Assembly (NCBI RefSeq): GCF_009789675.1
Contig: NZ_CP046914.1
Span: 248,001 to 312,000, forward strand
Direction of reading: 5' to 3'
DNA length: 64,000 bases
Source of the DNA: Paraburkholderia acidisoli
GTDB lineage: Bacteria > Pseudomonadota > Gammaproteobacteria > Burkholderiales > Burkholderiaceae
Shown: piece after piece, positions 8,095 to 17,476 of the stretch
Position numbering within the stretch: the stretch's first letter is position 1
Layout of the letters: each line of letters starts with the position of its first letter
The notes under the pieces: generated by a model
What the model saw: only the letters and a program-made list of their open reading frames with translations
What the model was told of the DNA's origin: nothing
The model's database searches: none
Translations under genes and position numbers: made by a program

Positions 8095-9636
8095 CTACAG
8101 CGGCACGGACGTCGCGTGGCCCGCGGCTACCGGCACTTGCGAAATGGCCTCGAGAATGTCCTCGAACGGCGCCGGTTTGACGAAATGCCGACGGAAACCG
8201 GCGGCACTCGTGGCGCTACGATCCTCGGCCAGACCGTAGCCGGTGACCGCAATCAGGTCCGTGTTTTCCGTCGACGGATGGCGGCGCAGCGCCCTCGCGA
8301 GCTCGCGGCCGTCCATGCCCGGCAGACCGATGTCGAGGATGGCGACGTCGGGGCGAAAGCTCGCGGCGAGATCGATGGCGCTCAGCGCGTCGTGGGTCAT
8401 GCGCACGTCGTGGCCCTCGATCTCGAGCAGCATCAGCAACGACGTGGCACAGTCCACGTTGTCGTCGGTGATCAGAATGCGCCGGGGCGCGGACCGCGTC
8501 CGGCCTTCTTCCGCGTCGCGGCGAGGCGCTTGCGGCAGCGCCTGCGCGCCGATGGCGAGCGGGAAGCGCACCGTGAATTCGGCGCCCTGCCCGGGCCCGT
8601 CGGAACGTGCCACCACCGATCCCCCATGCAGCTGGGCCAGTTCCTTCACGAGCGCGAGGCCCACGCCCAGCCCGCCGTCCGCGCGCTCGGCGGCTTTGCG
8701 CGATTGCACGAACAGCTCGAAGACATGCGGCAGCTCGTCGGGTTCGATGCCGATGCCGCTATCGGCAATGCGCAGCACCGCGTGGCGCGATTGCGTCTCG
8801 AGAGACAGCGCGATGTGGCCGCCAACGGCCGTGTATTTGACCGCGTTCGACAGCAAGTTGCTGATGATCTGCGAGACCCGCACGCCGTCTCCCACGATCA
8901 GGCACGGAGCGGGCGTCATCCGCACCGTCGACCGCTGCTGCTTCGCCTGTAGCGCCGGTCGCGCGGCCTCCAGCGCCGCCTCCGTCACGGCGCCGAGATC
9001 CAGCAGGCTCTTTTGCAACTCGATATTGCCGCGCGCGATACGGGCGGCGTCGAGCAGGTCGTCGACGAGTCGGCCCAGGTGATCCATCTGGCGGCTCGCC
9101 ATGCGGAGCGCGTGCGCGTCTTGATCGCTGCCCGGCACGGCGCGCGCCGGGTCCAGCAGCTCGATGGCGTTGCGGATCGGCGCGAGCGGATTGCGCAATT
9201 CGTGCGCGAGCGTGGCAAGAAAGCAATCTTGGCGATGGGCCGCGTCGCGCAAGGCCTTTTCGGCAAAATGCAGCCGCAGGAGCGCCCGAATATTCGCGAT
9301 CAGTTCCTCGGCCTCGACCGGTTCCGAAAGATAGCTGTCCGCTCCGCTCTCCAGCGCGCAAATCTTGTCGCTCGAACGCAGGGCCTGGGCGGATACCTGC
9401 AACACGAGCGTCGTGGCGGTTTGCGGGTCGCTCTTGATCTGGCGGCACACGTCGATACCGCTGATGTCGGGGAGTTTGACGTTGAGCAGGACCAGTGCGG
9501 GCGCATGGGCGCGAACCGCTTCGAGCGCGCCCCGGCCGTTCCTCGACTCCATGACGTTGAAGCCCGCCTCCCGAAGGATTCGCGATTTTGCGTAGCGTGC
9601 GCCTTCGTTGTCGTCGACGTTGAGAATGAGGGGCAT
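8095..9636 (-). CDS. Hybrid histidine kinase: REC-HisKA-HATPase-REC, first receiver degenerate
   Basis: The protein is 513 residues with no membrane segment. Domains: N-terminal receiver (1-120), HisKA with His145 in LATLAHELRNP, HATPase (about 245-362; N box ISNLLSNAVKYT, G boxes DSGIGIEP and GGLGVGLAL), and a C-terminal receiver (385-505) with Asp435 in VAILDIGLPG. In the first receiver the phosphate-accepting Asp is replaced by Asn (LLNVKLPD, Asn52) and the conserved Lys by Glu (SYLSEPV, Glu105), so it cannot be phosphorylated normally. The second receiver looks intact. It lies 175 bases downstream of another hybrid kinase on the same strand. Its role is probably cytoplasmic signal integration; the output partner is not in the window. 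Confidence 0.9.
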   Translation of the reverse strand: MPLILNVDDNEGARYAKSRILREAGFNVMESRNGRGALEAVRAHAPALVLLNVKLPDISGIDVCRQIKSDPQTATTLVLQVSAQALRSSDKICALESGADSYLSEPVEAEELIANIRALLRLHFAEKALRDAAHRQDCFLATLAHELRNPLAPIRNAIELLDPARAVPGSDQDAHALRMASRQMDHLGRLVDDLLDAARIARGNIELQKSLLDLGAVTEAALEAARPALQAKQQRSTVRMTPAPCLIVGDGVRVSQIISNLLSNAVKYTAVGGHIALSLETQSRHAVLRIADSGIGIEPDELPHVFELFVQSRKAAERADGGLGVGLALVKELAQLHGGSVVARSDGPGQGAEFTVRFPLAIGAQALPQAPRRDAEEGRTRSAPRRILITDDNVDCATSLLMLLEIEGHDVRMTHDALSAIDLAASFRPDVAILDIGLPGMDGRELARALRRHPSTENTDLIAVTGYGLAEDRSATSAAGFRRHFVKPAPFEDILEAISQVPVAAGHATSVPL

Positions 9637-9811
9637 GGGCCGTTGCCTGAAGGAAGCGCCTGCGCCTCGCGACCGCGACGGGTTACCGCGGCGAGGCAGG
9701 CGCCACCGGACAGCAACCGGCGTGCCGCGTGGTCACGCGTTGCGCGCGACATGCGTGGAATGCCCGGACTGTCCAGGGATGCCCGCACCGGGCTTCAGCG
9801 AAGCGTGCCCG

Positions 9812-11890
9812 TCACCTCTCCCGCGCCCGCAACAGCGCGCGTACGATCGCGCTTCGCTCGACGGGTTTGCTCAAATGCTCGTCGAAGCCGGCCGCCAAGG
9901 CGCGCTGCACATCCTGATCGCGCGCCAGCGCGGTGAGTGCGAAAGCTGGCGACGTGACGCCGTCGGCGCGCACGTTGCGAATGAAGTCATAGCCGTCGAC
10001 GTCGGGCATGCTGATATCGGAGAAAATCGCGTCGAACCGCCGCTGCGAGGCGGCGGCCCGCCCTTCCCGCGCGGAGGTCGCGGCGGTCACGGTCGCGCCC
10101 GCGTCTTCGAGCAGAATGCGCAGGCCCTCAAGCGAATCGCGATCGTCCTCGACGATCAGCACATGGCATTCGCCGGCGGCGACGGGCATGGCGTCGATCG
10201 ACGGCGATACGCTGGTGTCCGGCACCGTGTCTTCGGCAACCGCGGCGGTGGGCAACGTGACCGTGAACGTGGCGCCCAGGCCCGGCCCCTCGCTCTGTGC
10301 CTCGATCGTGCCGCCATGGAGCGCGACGAGTTTTTTGGCGATCGCGAGCCCCAGGCCGAGACCGCCATGCTTGCGGGTCAGCGAGCCGTCGGCCTGCATG
10401 AACGACGTGAAAATCGCTTCGCGCATTTCCGGGGCGATGCCGTCACCGGTGTCGGCCACCGAAACGACATACGCGCTGCCGGAGCGCGCCAGCCGAACGT
10501 CGATCTTGCCCTGCATCGGCGTGTGCCGCAGCGCATTCGAAATGATGTTGTCGAAGATCTGCCGCAGGCGCGTTTCGTCGCCGGAAACGATCGCCTCCGG
10601 CTCCAGCGCATACGCCAGCGTGATGTGCTTGCGCTGGGCGAGTTGCTGAAACGACCCGGAATCGGCTTCGAGCACGGCAGCCAGATCGACGCGCTGCCTG
10701 TCGATTCCCAGCTTGCCCGCCGCAATGCGGCTCGCGTCGAGCAGATCGTCGACGAGACGGATCTGCCCTTTCACATTGCGCTTGACGACATCAACGCACT
10801 GGCGCACGAACGCCGCATCGGTGGGCTTGCGTTCGAGCAGTTCCGTCCAGTTCAGGATCGCATTGAGCGGCGTGCGCAATTCGTGCGAGGCCGTGGCGAT
10901 GAACGTGTCCTTCATATGCGCTTCGCTTTCGGCTTCGAGGCGCCCGAGCCGCTCGTTCTGGAGCAGCCGGTCGCGATCGTCCTCCGCCTGCTTCTGCCGC
11001 GAGATGTCGATCGTGATGCCGTCGAAGCGGTCGGGCGCGCCGTCGGACGAATAGCGCACCGCGCCCTTCGCGCGGATCCAGCGAATCTCGCCTTCGGGCG
11101 ACATGGCGCGATACTCGATGTCGTAGGGCCGACCTTCGAGGATGGCGGCCTCGACGGCGGCGCGTGTGGCTTCGCGGTCGTCGGGATGAATGCGCGAATA
11201 GAAGTACGCGAAATCGATGTCCGTTCCGGGCAGCGTCCAGAAATGCGCGGCGCACTGCGCATTCCAGAAAATGCGGCCGGCCGGCAGCGGCGCGTAAAAG
11301 GTGCCGATATCGGCGGCTTCGATCGCCATGGAAAACCGGCTGGCGGTTTCGAGCAAAAGCCGGTTTCCGGCCGTGCCCGGCACGCGGCTGCGCCCGAACG
11401 GGCGTCCGCCCGACGCCTGGCCGCGGCTCCCGCTGTCGTCGGCACTCGACGCACTGGCTTCCGCGCCGGGCGATACCTGCAGCACGATCAGGCGCTCGCC
11501 TTCGCACCACAGCGGGTAGATGACGATGGTTCGCGAGGCCGCGCTAGCCTGCAAGATCTGCGCGGTTCCGGAGAGCAGCGCGGACTGCGCCGCGTTTTGC
11601 AACACCAGCCCGGCTGGCAGCCAGTCTGGCTGGCCCAGCGCGTCGCCGAGTTCGGTCATGTGCATGCCGACCAGCGCACGATTCGTCGTACCCGTGACGC
11701 TAACCACTCGCAGGCCAAGATTGAAAATCAGCGAGGGACCCGGTGAACAATGCCCGTCGTCGAGCTTCAATGGGAGGAGCTTGTGCACGCGAAATTCGTC
11801 AGTTCGATAAAGAAATAGGGGTGCGCCGTCGCGCGTGTGATTCGGGTGATTCGTATCACCGTTAATGAGGTTTGCAATACGTAGACTCAC
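9812..11890 (-). CDS. PAS-containing hybrid histidine kinase with C-terminal receiver
   Basis: The protein is 692 residues with no clear transmembrane helix. The first 180 residues match a PAS/GAF-like sensory region that I cannot assign. A PAS fold with PAC tail follows (about 183-300; IHPDDREATRAAVEAA, then IRWIRAKGAVRY). Then come HisKA (His336 in TASHELRTPLNAIL), HATPase (about 440-565; DTGDGIAPE, GGLGLGLAIAKK) and an intact receiver (575-690; Asp625 in FSDISMPD, Lys in HLSKPV). The downstream neighbour is a second hybrid kinase. Both lack a dedicated response regulator nearby, so phosphate may flow through their own receivers or an unlinked Hpt protein. Confidence 0.9.
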   Translation of the reverse strand: MSLRIANLINGDTNHPNHTRDGAPLFLYRTDEFRVHKLLPLKLDDGHCSPGPSLIFNLGLRVVSVTGTTNRALVGMHMTELGDALGQPDWLPAGLVLQNAAQSALLSGTAQILQASAASRTIVIYPLWCEGERLIVLQVSPGAEASASSADDSGSRGQASGGRPFGRSRVPGTAGNRLLLETASRFSMAIEAADIGTFYAPLPAGRIFWNAQCAAHFWTLPGTDIDFAYFYSRIHPDDREATRAAVEAAILEGRPYDIEYRAMSPEGEIRWIRAKGAVRYSSDGAPDRFDGITIDISRQKQAEDDRDRLLQNERLGRLEAESEAHMKDTFIATASHELRTPLNAILNWTELLERKPTDAAFVRQCVDVVKRNVKGQIRLVDDLLDASRIAAGKLGIDRQRVDLAAVLEADSGSFQQLAQRKHITLAYALEPEAIVSGDETRLRQIFDNIISNALRHTPMQGKIDVRLARSGSAYVVSVADTGDGIAPEMREAIFTSFMQADGSLTRKHGGLGLGLAIAKKLVALHGGTIEAQSEGPGLGATFTVTLPTAAVAEDTVPDTSVSPSIDAMPVAAGECHVLIVEDDRDSLEGLRILLEDAGATVTAATSAREGRAAASQRRFDAIFSDISMPDVDGYDFIRNVRADGVTSPAFALTALARDQDVQRALAAGFDEHLSKPVERSAIVRALLRARER

Positions 11891-12261
11891 TCCGGCGCAT
11901 TATTGATCCGCTGAAATTGCCGTGCATCTTCGCACGCTTTATTGCCGCGAGCATTCACGACGTTCGATTTTTACGACTCACTCTTACGACTCGCTTCCCG
12001 AATTCATTCCGGGTTCTATTTGCGGGCGGGCTGCGTCTCGACCATTAGCTGATCTCTCATCGCGCCCTCCCCTTTATTACCGCCACGCGCTCGCAACGCA
12101 GGAAAAAATACCGAATACTGAGTTGCGATCGTTCAGCATTTACCGTTCCTCAACTCACTCCGCTTGCCGAACTCCGGCCGTGCCGCGTGCCACGCCTGGC
12201 GCTCGCAGGACTGCGCTTTGCGGAACAGCAGATCCCCACACTGACAGGAACCGAGGACATC
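11891..12261. other. Intergenic region upstream of the PAS hybrid kinase and hemerythrin genes
   Basis: This 371-bp divergent gap must hold promoters for both flanking genes. I see a short direct repeat, TTACGACTC, at 11971-11979 and 11984-11992 (period 13), and otherwise no convincing gene, hairpin or palindrome. Confidence 0.5.
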
Positions 12262-12804
12262 ATGAGCCGTCATGCCCCCACCCAATCGACCCCGACTTCC
12301 GCTTCCCGCACGCATCGCGAGGTGGACGCGATCCAGCTTCTCACCGACGACCACCGCGCCGTGCAGAAACTATTCGACGCCTTCGAACAGACCTCGAAGC
12401 ACGATCTCGAAGCCACGGCCGCGCTCGTGCGGCGTGCGTGCGAAGAGTTGACCGTGCACACGATGATCGAAGAAGAATTGCTCTATCCGGCTGCCAAGGA
12501 AGCGCTCGATGACGACGATGCGCCCGATGTCGAGGAAGCGTATGTCGAACACTTTCTCGTCAAGGTGCTGATCGACAAGTTCGCCAGGCTGAAAGCGGGC
12601 GAGCCGGGCTTCGAGGCCACGTTCAAGGTGATGAGCGAGATGGTGCGTCATCACATCGAAGAAGAAGAAACGGATCTGTTTCCGAAGCTGCGCAAGTCTC
12701 ACGCGGATCTCGGCGAACTCGGCAAGAAGATGCTGAAACGGCAGCGCGAACTCGAAGCGAAGCTGCCGAAGGACGCCGGCGACAACACGATGCGACTTCA
12801 TTGA
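12262..12804 (+). CDS. Hemerythrin/HHE-domain cation-binding protein
   Basis: The protein is 180 residues from ATG 12262, which has GAGG upstream; the open frame from 12187 has no better start. It shows the spaced His/Glu ligands of the four-helix HHE fold: LTDDHRAVQ, LTVHTMIEEELLYP, YVEHFLVKVL and MVRHHIEEEETDLFP. These bind a di-iron centre that can carry oxygen, sense oxygen or nitric oxide, or protect iron-sulfur proteins. Bacterial single-domain members are cytoplasmic. An unknown duplicated protein follows 91 bases later on the same strand and may share its transcript. Which of the possible roles applies cannot be told from sequence. Confidence 0.9.
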   Translation: MSRHAPTQSTPTSASRTHREVDAIQLLTDDHRAVQKLFDAFEQTSKHDLEATAALVRRACEELTVHTMIEEELLYPAAKEALDDDDAPDVEEAYVEHFLVKVLIDKFARLKAGEPGFEATFKVMSEMVRHHIEEEETDLFPKLRKSHADLGELGKKMLKRQRELEAKLPKDAGDNTMRLH

Positions 12805-12895
12805 GGCAGTCGTGCATGCGCCGTGAGGAGCAAAGGCCGCGCTCGGGCGCAGCCCTTGCTTCGTGGCAGTTCCCCTATCCTCACGGAAACGCACC

Positions 12896-13438
12896 ATGCA
12901 CTGGATCGACCCCGCTCATTTGCCCGAAGTCCGCGGCCGCGTCACCCACTTTCTGCTGAATCCGCACGGCGATATCGACGGACTGGTACTCGACGGCCGC
13001 CGCCAGGTGCATACCCCGCCCCACTTGAGCCGCACGATCTCGCGTCATATCGCGCAAGGAGATCGCATTCGCGTGCGTGGCGTCAAGCCGCGCGGCGCGG
13101 ACATGATCGCCGCCATTCAACTCGTCACGCGGGAAGACCGCGTCATTCTCGACGAGGGTCCGGACCACCCGGCGCATCCGGCGGAGCCCAGAAAACGCAA
13201 GCCGATGGAGACGAGCGGCGAGGTGCTGCTCGCGCTCTACGGGCCGCGCGGAGAACTGCGCGGCGCGCTGCTCGAGACCGGGACGTCGCTGCGCATGCCG
13301 CCGCATGCCGCCGCCGAACTGACGGCGTATCTGCAACCGGGCGCCCATGTGCAGGCATGGGGCGATGGCATCAAGACGCGGCATGGCGCCACGATCGACG
13401 TCAGCGACATCGCCGAGTTGATCGACGCGCAAGGCTGA
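12896..13438 (+). CDS. Unknown protein made of two tandem repeats
   Basis: The protein is 180 residues and I do not recognise the family. Two ungapped copies lie exactly 94 residues apart: Gly14/Gly108, Pro23/Pro117, Gly25/Gly119, PPH 41-43/135-137 and Gly55/Gly149 all align. Each unit starts G-x-V, has a turn of the form P-x-G-x-(I/L), then PPH before a helix, and ends in a strand; this pattern suggests a small beta-barrel of OB-fold type. A charged linker (about 85-105) joins them. There is no signal peptide or membrane helix. The ATG at 12896 was preferred to the upstream one at 12863. A terminator follows at 13488. It is a neighbour of the hemerythrin gene. Confidence 0.8.
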   Translation: MHWIDPAHLPEVRGRVTHFLLNPHGDIDGLVLDGRRQVHTPPHLSRTISRHIAQGDRIRVRGVKPRGADMIAAIQLVTREDRVILDEGPDHPAHPAEPRKRKPMETSGEVLLALYGPRGELRGALLETGTSLRMPPHAAAELTAYLQPGAHVQAWGDGIKTRHGATIDVSDIAELIDAQG

Positions 13439-13487
13439 GCGCGAGGCGCGGCGGATCGCTATCTGTCGCTACACGTGCCAATAGATC

Positions 13488-13524
13488 GCGCCAGGCCGCG
13501 CTCGTCGCACGGTCTGGCGCTTTT
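13488..13524 (+). terminator. Terminator after the duplicated-repeat gene
   Basis: An 11-bp stem (13488-13498 with 13510-13520, one G-T pair), an 11-base loop and a following TTTT lie 49 bases after the stop codon, between convergent genes. Confidence 0.75.
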
Positions 13525-13626
13525 GCTAAAGCCATTGCAACGCGCGGGTCGTATGCCCGCGCGGTCATGGCTGCCGCGTGAATCGTATGACGAAGCGCGC
13601 AGCCGCTCTCTGTACCGCAACCGAAG

Positions 13627-14418
13627 CTAGAACGCGCTCTTGACGACGCCGCCGTCGGCCCGCAACGCGGCGCCCGTCGTGGCCGAAGCGAGCGGGCTTG
13701 CGACATAGGCCACGAGCGAAGCGACCTCCTGCGGCGAGCCGAATCGCTTGATGAGCGACGTGGGGCGCACCTTCTCGAAGAATTCTTTCTCGAACGCCTC
13801 GAACGATTTGCCGTCGGCTTTCGCGAGCGTCTCCACGAACTCGCCCACGCCACGCGACTTCGTCGGCCCCGGCAGCACGCTGTTCACCGTGATACCCGTA
13901 CCGGCAACCGCCTCGGCGAGCCCGCGCGATACCGCGAGCTGCGCGGTTTTCGTCACACCGTAATGGATCATCTCGGCGGGAATCTGGATGCCGCTTTCGC
14001 TCGAGATAAAAATAATGCGCCCCCAGTTCGCGCGCCGCATTGCCGGAAGATACAGGCGGGCGAGACGCACGCCGCTCAGCACATTGACATCGAAAAACCG
14101 CTGCCAGTCTTCGTCGGGGATGTCTTCGAATGGCTTGGGCTCGAAGATGCCGAGGTTGTTCACCAGGATCTCCACATCCGGAAAACGCCGCGCGACCTCC
14201 TCCGCCGCGGCGGCCGTGCCGAGATCGCCCGCGAAGCCCTGCACGTCGCCGCCGGTTTGCGCTTTCAATTGCGCGACCGCCTCGTCGACGGACGGCTGCG
14301 AGCGGCCGTTCACGATCACGCGCGCGCCTTCGTGCGCCAACGTGGTGGCGATCGCGAGACCGATGCCGGCCGTGCTGCCGCTCACCAGCGCGAGTTTGCC
14401 TGTCAGTTTCAGGTCCAT
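13627..14418 (-). CDS. SDR-family NAD(P)-dependent oxidoreductase
   Basis: The protein is 263 residues from ATG 14418, which has AAGGA upstream. It shows a Rossmann start LALVSGSTAGIGLAIATTLA, NNLGIFEPK after strand 4, the catalytic Ser in FISSESG and the Tyr-Lys pair in YGVTKTAQ, so it is a complete classical short-chain dehydrogenase. It is the last of three minus-strand genes (hydrolase, SDR, SDR) with gaps of 35 and 72 bases, probably one operon divergent from the LysR gene at 16347. The substrate is unknown; the pairing with an epoxide-hydrolase-like protein hints at alcohol or diol oxidation. Confidence 0.9.
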   Translation of the reverse strand: MDLKLTGKLALVSGSTAGIGLAIATTLAHEGARVIVNGRSQPSVDEAVAQLKAQTGGDVQGFAGDLGTAAAAEEVARRFPDVEILVNNLGIFEPKPFEDIPDEDWQRFFDVNVLSGVRLARLYLPAMRRANWGRIIFISSESGIQIPAEMIHYGVTKTAQLAVSRGLAEAVAGTGITVNSVLPGPTKSRGVGEFVETLAKADGKSFEAFEKEFFEKVRPTSLIKRFGSPQEVASLVAYVASPLASATTGAALRADGGVVKSAF

Positions 14419-14490
14419 GTTCGTTCCTTGTTGAGAGTCGATGCAAAAGCGGCGCAATCGCGCTTCACGCAGCGGCGGCCGCCGTGAAAA

Positions 14491-15255
14491 TCAGGTACGC
14501 GTGATCGATGCGCCGCCATCGACGAGCGAGGCCGTGCCGGTCACGAACGAGGCGTCGTCGGACGCGAGATACAGCACCGCGCGCGCCAGTTCCTCGGGCT
14601 TCGCCACACGCTTGAGCGCATGCAGCCCGGTCACGAACGTCTGCGATTCGTGGCTGTCGTTCATGCCGCGATACATCTCCGTGTCCACCGCGCCCGGCAA
14701 CACCGCGTTCACGCGCACGCCTTGCGCGCCGTATTCGGCGGCAAGCGCCTGCGTCAGGCCGATCAGGCCGGACTTGCTGGCCGCATAGGCCGCCGTGCCG
14801 GGAAACGCGAACGAATACCCCACGAACGTCGACGTGAAGATGATCGACCCGCCGCCTCGCTTCAGCATTGCCGGAATCTGGTGCTTGGCCCCGAGGAAGG
14901 CGCTGGTCAGATTGGTGGCGAGCGCGGCGTTCCAGCCCGCCTCGGAAATCTCCGTGGTCGGCCCCATTTCGCCCAGCGTTCCCGCGTTGTTGTAGGCGAT
15001 ATCGAGCCCGCCGAAGCGGCTCACCGCGAACGCGACCAGCGCCTGCGCGAATGCCTCGGACTGCACGTCACCGGCGAGATACGCGGCGCGGCCGCCCGTT
15101 TCGGCGATTTCCGCAGCGAGCGCGGCAAGTTCCGCTTCCCGGCGCGCGGCGATCACCACGCTCGCGCCTTCCGCGGCGAACAGCCTGGCGGTGGCCCGGC
15201 CGATTCCCGAACTGGCGCCCGTCACGATCGCCACCTTGTTGTCCAAACGTCCCAT
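14491..15255 (-). CDS. SDR-family oxidoreductase
   Basis: The protein is 254 residues. It shows VAIVTGASSGIGRATARLFA at the N-terminus, YNNAGTLGEMGP, Ser in FTSTFVG and Tyr-Lys in YAASKSGLIG, and it ends in LVDGGASITRT, typical of FabG-like classical SDRs. The frame runs upstream to 15351, but ATG 15255 begins exactly at the Rossmann domain. It is the middle gene of the likely operon with the downstream SDR and the upstream alpha/beta hydrolase. The two SDRs are not close copies of each other, so they are probably not a recent duplication. Confidence 0.9.
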   Translation of the reverse strand: MGRLDNKVAIVTGASSGIGRATARLFAAEGASVVIAARREAELAALAAEIAETGGRAAYLAGDVQSEAFAQALVAFAVSRFGGLDIAYNNAGTLGEMGPTTEISEAGWNAALATNLTSAFLGAKHQIPAMLKRGGGSIIFTSTFVGYSFAFPGTAAYAASKSGLIGLTQALAAEYGAQGVRVNAVLPGAVDTEMYRGMNDSHESQTFVTGLHALKRVAKPEELARAVLYLASDDASFVTGTASLVDGGASITRT

Positions 15256-15290
15256 GAAAATGCTCCGTTCAAAAAGTGAAAGTGCGAGGG

Positions 15291-16208
15291 TTAGTCCAGG
15301 AAGCGCGTGATTGCCGCAATCACCGGGGCGGGCGCTTCCTCCATCAGCCAATGGCCGCTTTCCGGTATGACGAGTTCGGTAACGTCGGTCGCCGCGTTGC
15401 GCATCACCAGGGCTTCGTTCGCACCAAACGACTTGCCGCCGCCAATGGCCAGCACCGGCATGGTCAACTTGTGTTCCATCGCTTTCTCGTTCTGCAGCGC
15501 GTCCTGATCGATGCTCAGGAACTGCGCGAACGCCGAGTGCATCGCGCCGGGGCGCGCGTACAGCCGCGCATAGTGCTCGCGCGTCGACTCGTCGATTTTT
15601 GCGGGATCGCCCGCGAACTCGTTCCAGAACCGGTCGAGATAGATCCGTTCGCGACCCGCCACCAATCGTTCGGCATCCTTACCGCCGAAGTGAAAATGCC
15701 ACAGCGCGGGCTGGCGGACGATCTGATCCCACGGCGGAATGCCTGGCACCGGCGCGTCCATCACGACCAGCCGGTCGGTCTTGTCCGGATAGCGCGCGGC
15801 ATACGCGTAGGCGACCATCGTGCCGATATCGTGACCCACGATCGCGGCGTGGTCGATGCCCAGCGAGGTCAGCACGGCGCGAATGTCGGCCGCCTGATTC
15901 CATTTGTCGTAACCGCCGGCCGGATGCGACGACAGGCCCATGCCACGCAGGTCCGGCACGATCACGGTATGGGTCCTGGCGAGTTGCGCGGCCAGCGGCG
16001 ACCACATGTCGCCGGTATCGCCGAATCCGTGGATCAGCACGACGGCGGGCCCGTGGCCGCCTGTCACGACATGCAGCATCGCATCCTGAGCCGGAATGTT
16101 CATCGCCTTGAACGAATCGGGAAACGGCTGAACGCGGGCCGCCGCCGGCAACGCCGGCGCCAGCGTGAGCGCGAAGAGCATCGAGAATACGGCAAGCTTG
16201 CGAAACAT
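15291..16208 (-). CDS. Exported alpha/beta hydrolase, epoxide-hydrolase-like
   Basis: The protein is 305 residues from ATG 16208, with an AGG eight bases upstream; GTG 16217 is possible. A signal peptide (1-24, ending AAA) suggests a periplasmic location. The fold motifs are VVLIHGFGDTGDMW (oxyanion loop), the nucleophile elbow GHDIGTM with Asp127, and a catalytic His near 286 in ESGHWLMEE. An Asp nucleophile is the mark of epoxide hydrolases and haloalkane dehalogenases rather than Ser esterases. It heads the operon with two SDRs; a LysR regulator is divergent. Confidence 0.87.
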   Translation of the reverse strand: MFRKLAVFSMLFALTLAPALPAAARVQPFPDSFKAMNIPAQDAMLHVVTGGHGPAVVLIHGFGDTGDMWSPLAAQLARTHTVIVPDLRGMGLSSHPAGGYDKWNQAADIRAVLTSLGIDHAAIVGHDIGTMVAYAYAARYPDKTDRLVVMDAPVPGIPPWDQIVRQPALWHFHFGGKDAERLVAGRERIYLDRFWNEFAGDPAKIDESTREHYARLYARPGAMHSAFAQFLSIDQDALQNEKAMEHKLTMPVLAIGGGKSFGANEALVMRNAATDVTELVIPESGHWLMEEAPAPVIAAITRFLD

Positions 16209-16346
16209 GATCGGCACCTGTCCCTGCGGGGGAAGGTCACCTGACCGTCGCGGGCTGCCCGTGGGAATGGCGTGAGTATGGGCTTGCGCAATCTGCCGGA
16301 GTAGCCTTCAATTCCCACACCAGCATTTCGGAAAAGCCGAACAATC

Positions 16347-17246
16347 ATGAAACTCGAAGGGATTGCCACGTTCGTGTCCGTGGTGGAAAGCGGTTCGCTG
16401 AGCGAGGCCGCGCGGCGCCTGCGAGTTTCGCGCTCGGTGGTCAGCGAACGGCTGGTGGAACTGGAAAAAACGCTGGGCGCGAGTCTGTTGCAGCGGACCA
16501 CGCGCAAGCTGACCGTGACCGAAGACGGCAAGGCGTTCTTTGCCCGGGCGATCCGCATTACGCGCGAAGTGGAGGAAGCCAGCGCCGATCTGGCCGAGCG
16601 CCGCGGCGCGCTCAGCGGCCCGTTGCGCATCTCCGCGCCGGTCACCTTCGGGCGGATGCATCTGGGGCCGGCGCTCTACGCCTTTCTCGCGCGGCACCCG
16701 GAAATACGTCTCACGCTGGATCTGGACGACCGCCGCGTGGACGCTGGCGCGGACGGCTTCGACGCCGTCATCCGTCATGGCGCGCTGCCCGACGCCTACC
16801 TCGTGGCCTGGCAACTGGCGACCAGCAAGCGCGTGCTGGTCGCCGCGCCGTCGTATCTCGCCCAAGCGGGGCGCCCCGCCTCCCTCGCCGAACTGGAAGG
16901 ACACCGCGGGATCTTCTACCTGAACCGCGGCCGCGCCGACTGGCGCTTCGTCCAGCACGGGCAGACCACGGTCGTACCCGGCCGCTCCGGCCTCGTGCTG
17001 AACAACGGCGACATGATGCGCGACGCCGCCATCGCCGGGCTGGGTATCGCGCTGCTGCCCATGTTCATCGTGGGCGACGCGCTTCGGTCCGGCGCGTTGA
17101 CATCGCTCGATATCGGCATCGAGGCGGAAACGGAATTCATCTATATCGCGCACGCCGACGGCCAGAATCCCTCCGCGAAACTGCGCGCGCTGGCGGCGTG
17201 GTTGCGGGAAGCCTTCGGCAGCCCGCCGTACTGGGAAACCACATAA
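16347..17246 (+). CDS. LysR-family transcriptional regulator
   Basis: The protein is 299 residues. The HTH (MKLEGIATFVSVVESGSLSE, then AARRLRVSRSVVSERLVELE) and the effector domain (GPLRISAPVTFGRMHLGPAL onward) place it in the subgroup containing DsdC/AaeR-like and PecT-like regulators often annotated as CrgA. It is divergent from the hydrolase/SDR/SDR operon with a 138-bp gap and is likely its regulator. It is followed by an unrelated MCP-like gene 230 bases later. Confidence 0.92.
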   Translation: MKLEGIATFVSVVESGSLSEAARRLRVSRSVVSERLVELEKTLGASLLQRTTRKLTVTEDGKAFFARAIRITREVEEASADLAERRGALSGPLRISAPVTFGRMHLGPALYAFLARHPEIRLTLDLDDRRVDAGADGFDAVIRHGALPDAYLVAWQLATSKRVLVAAPSYLAQAGRPASLAELEGHRGIFYLNRGRADWRFVQHGQTTVVPGRSGLVLNNGDMMRDAAIAGLGIALLPMFIVGDALRSGALTSLDIGIEAETEFIYIAHADGQNPSAKLRALAAWLREAFGSPPYWETT

Positions 17247-17476
17247 GGCCGGGGATCGCGCGCGACGTTCGCGAGACGGCGGGAAGCCCAGCGATCCGAT
17301 CGATGCCGCCCAATGACAGTGCGTGAAGCCACCCATCGAGGTGCACGCACTCGCAGACGCAACGCGTGCTTGCCCTATCGTTGTGAAGACAACGTTTGCC
17401 CTTCACGCGCGAACCTGCGCGCGATTGGCGCGGCTTTTGCGTGGCTTTGTCATCAAAGCTACATAGGAGTCACCGC

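Noticed and set aside
9608..11746. 712-codon open frame opposite the PAS hybrid kinase
   Set aside because: An antisense shadow: low-complexity Arg/Ala/His composition, no start context, no motifs.
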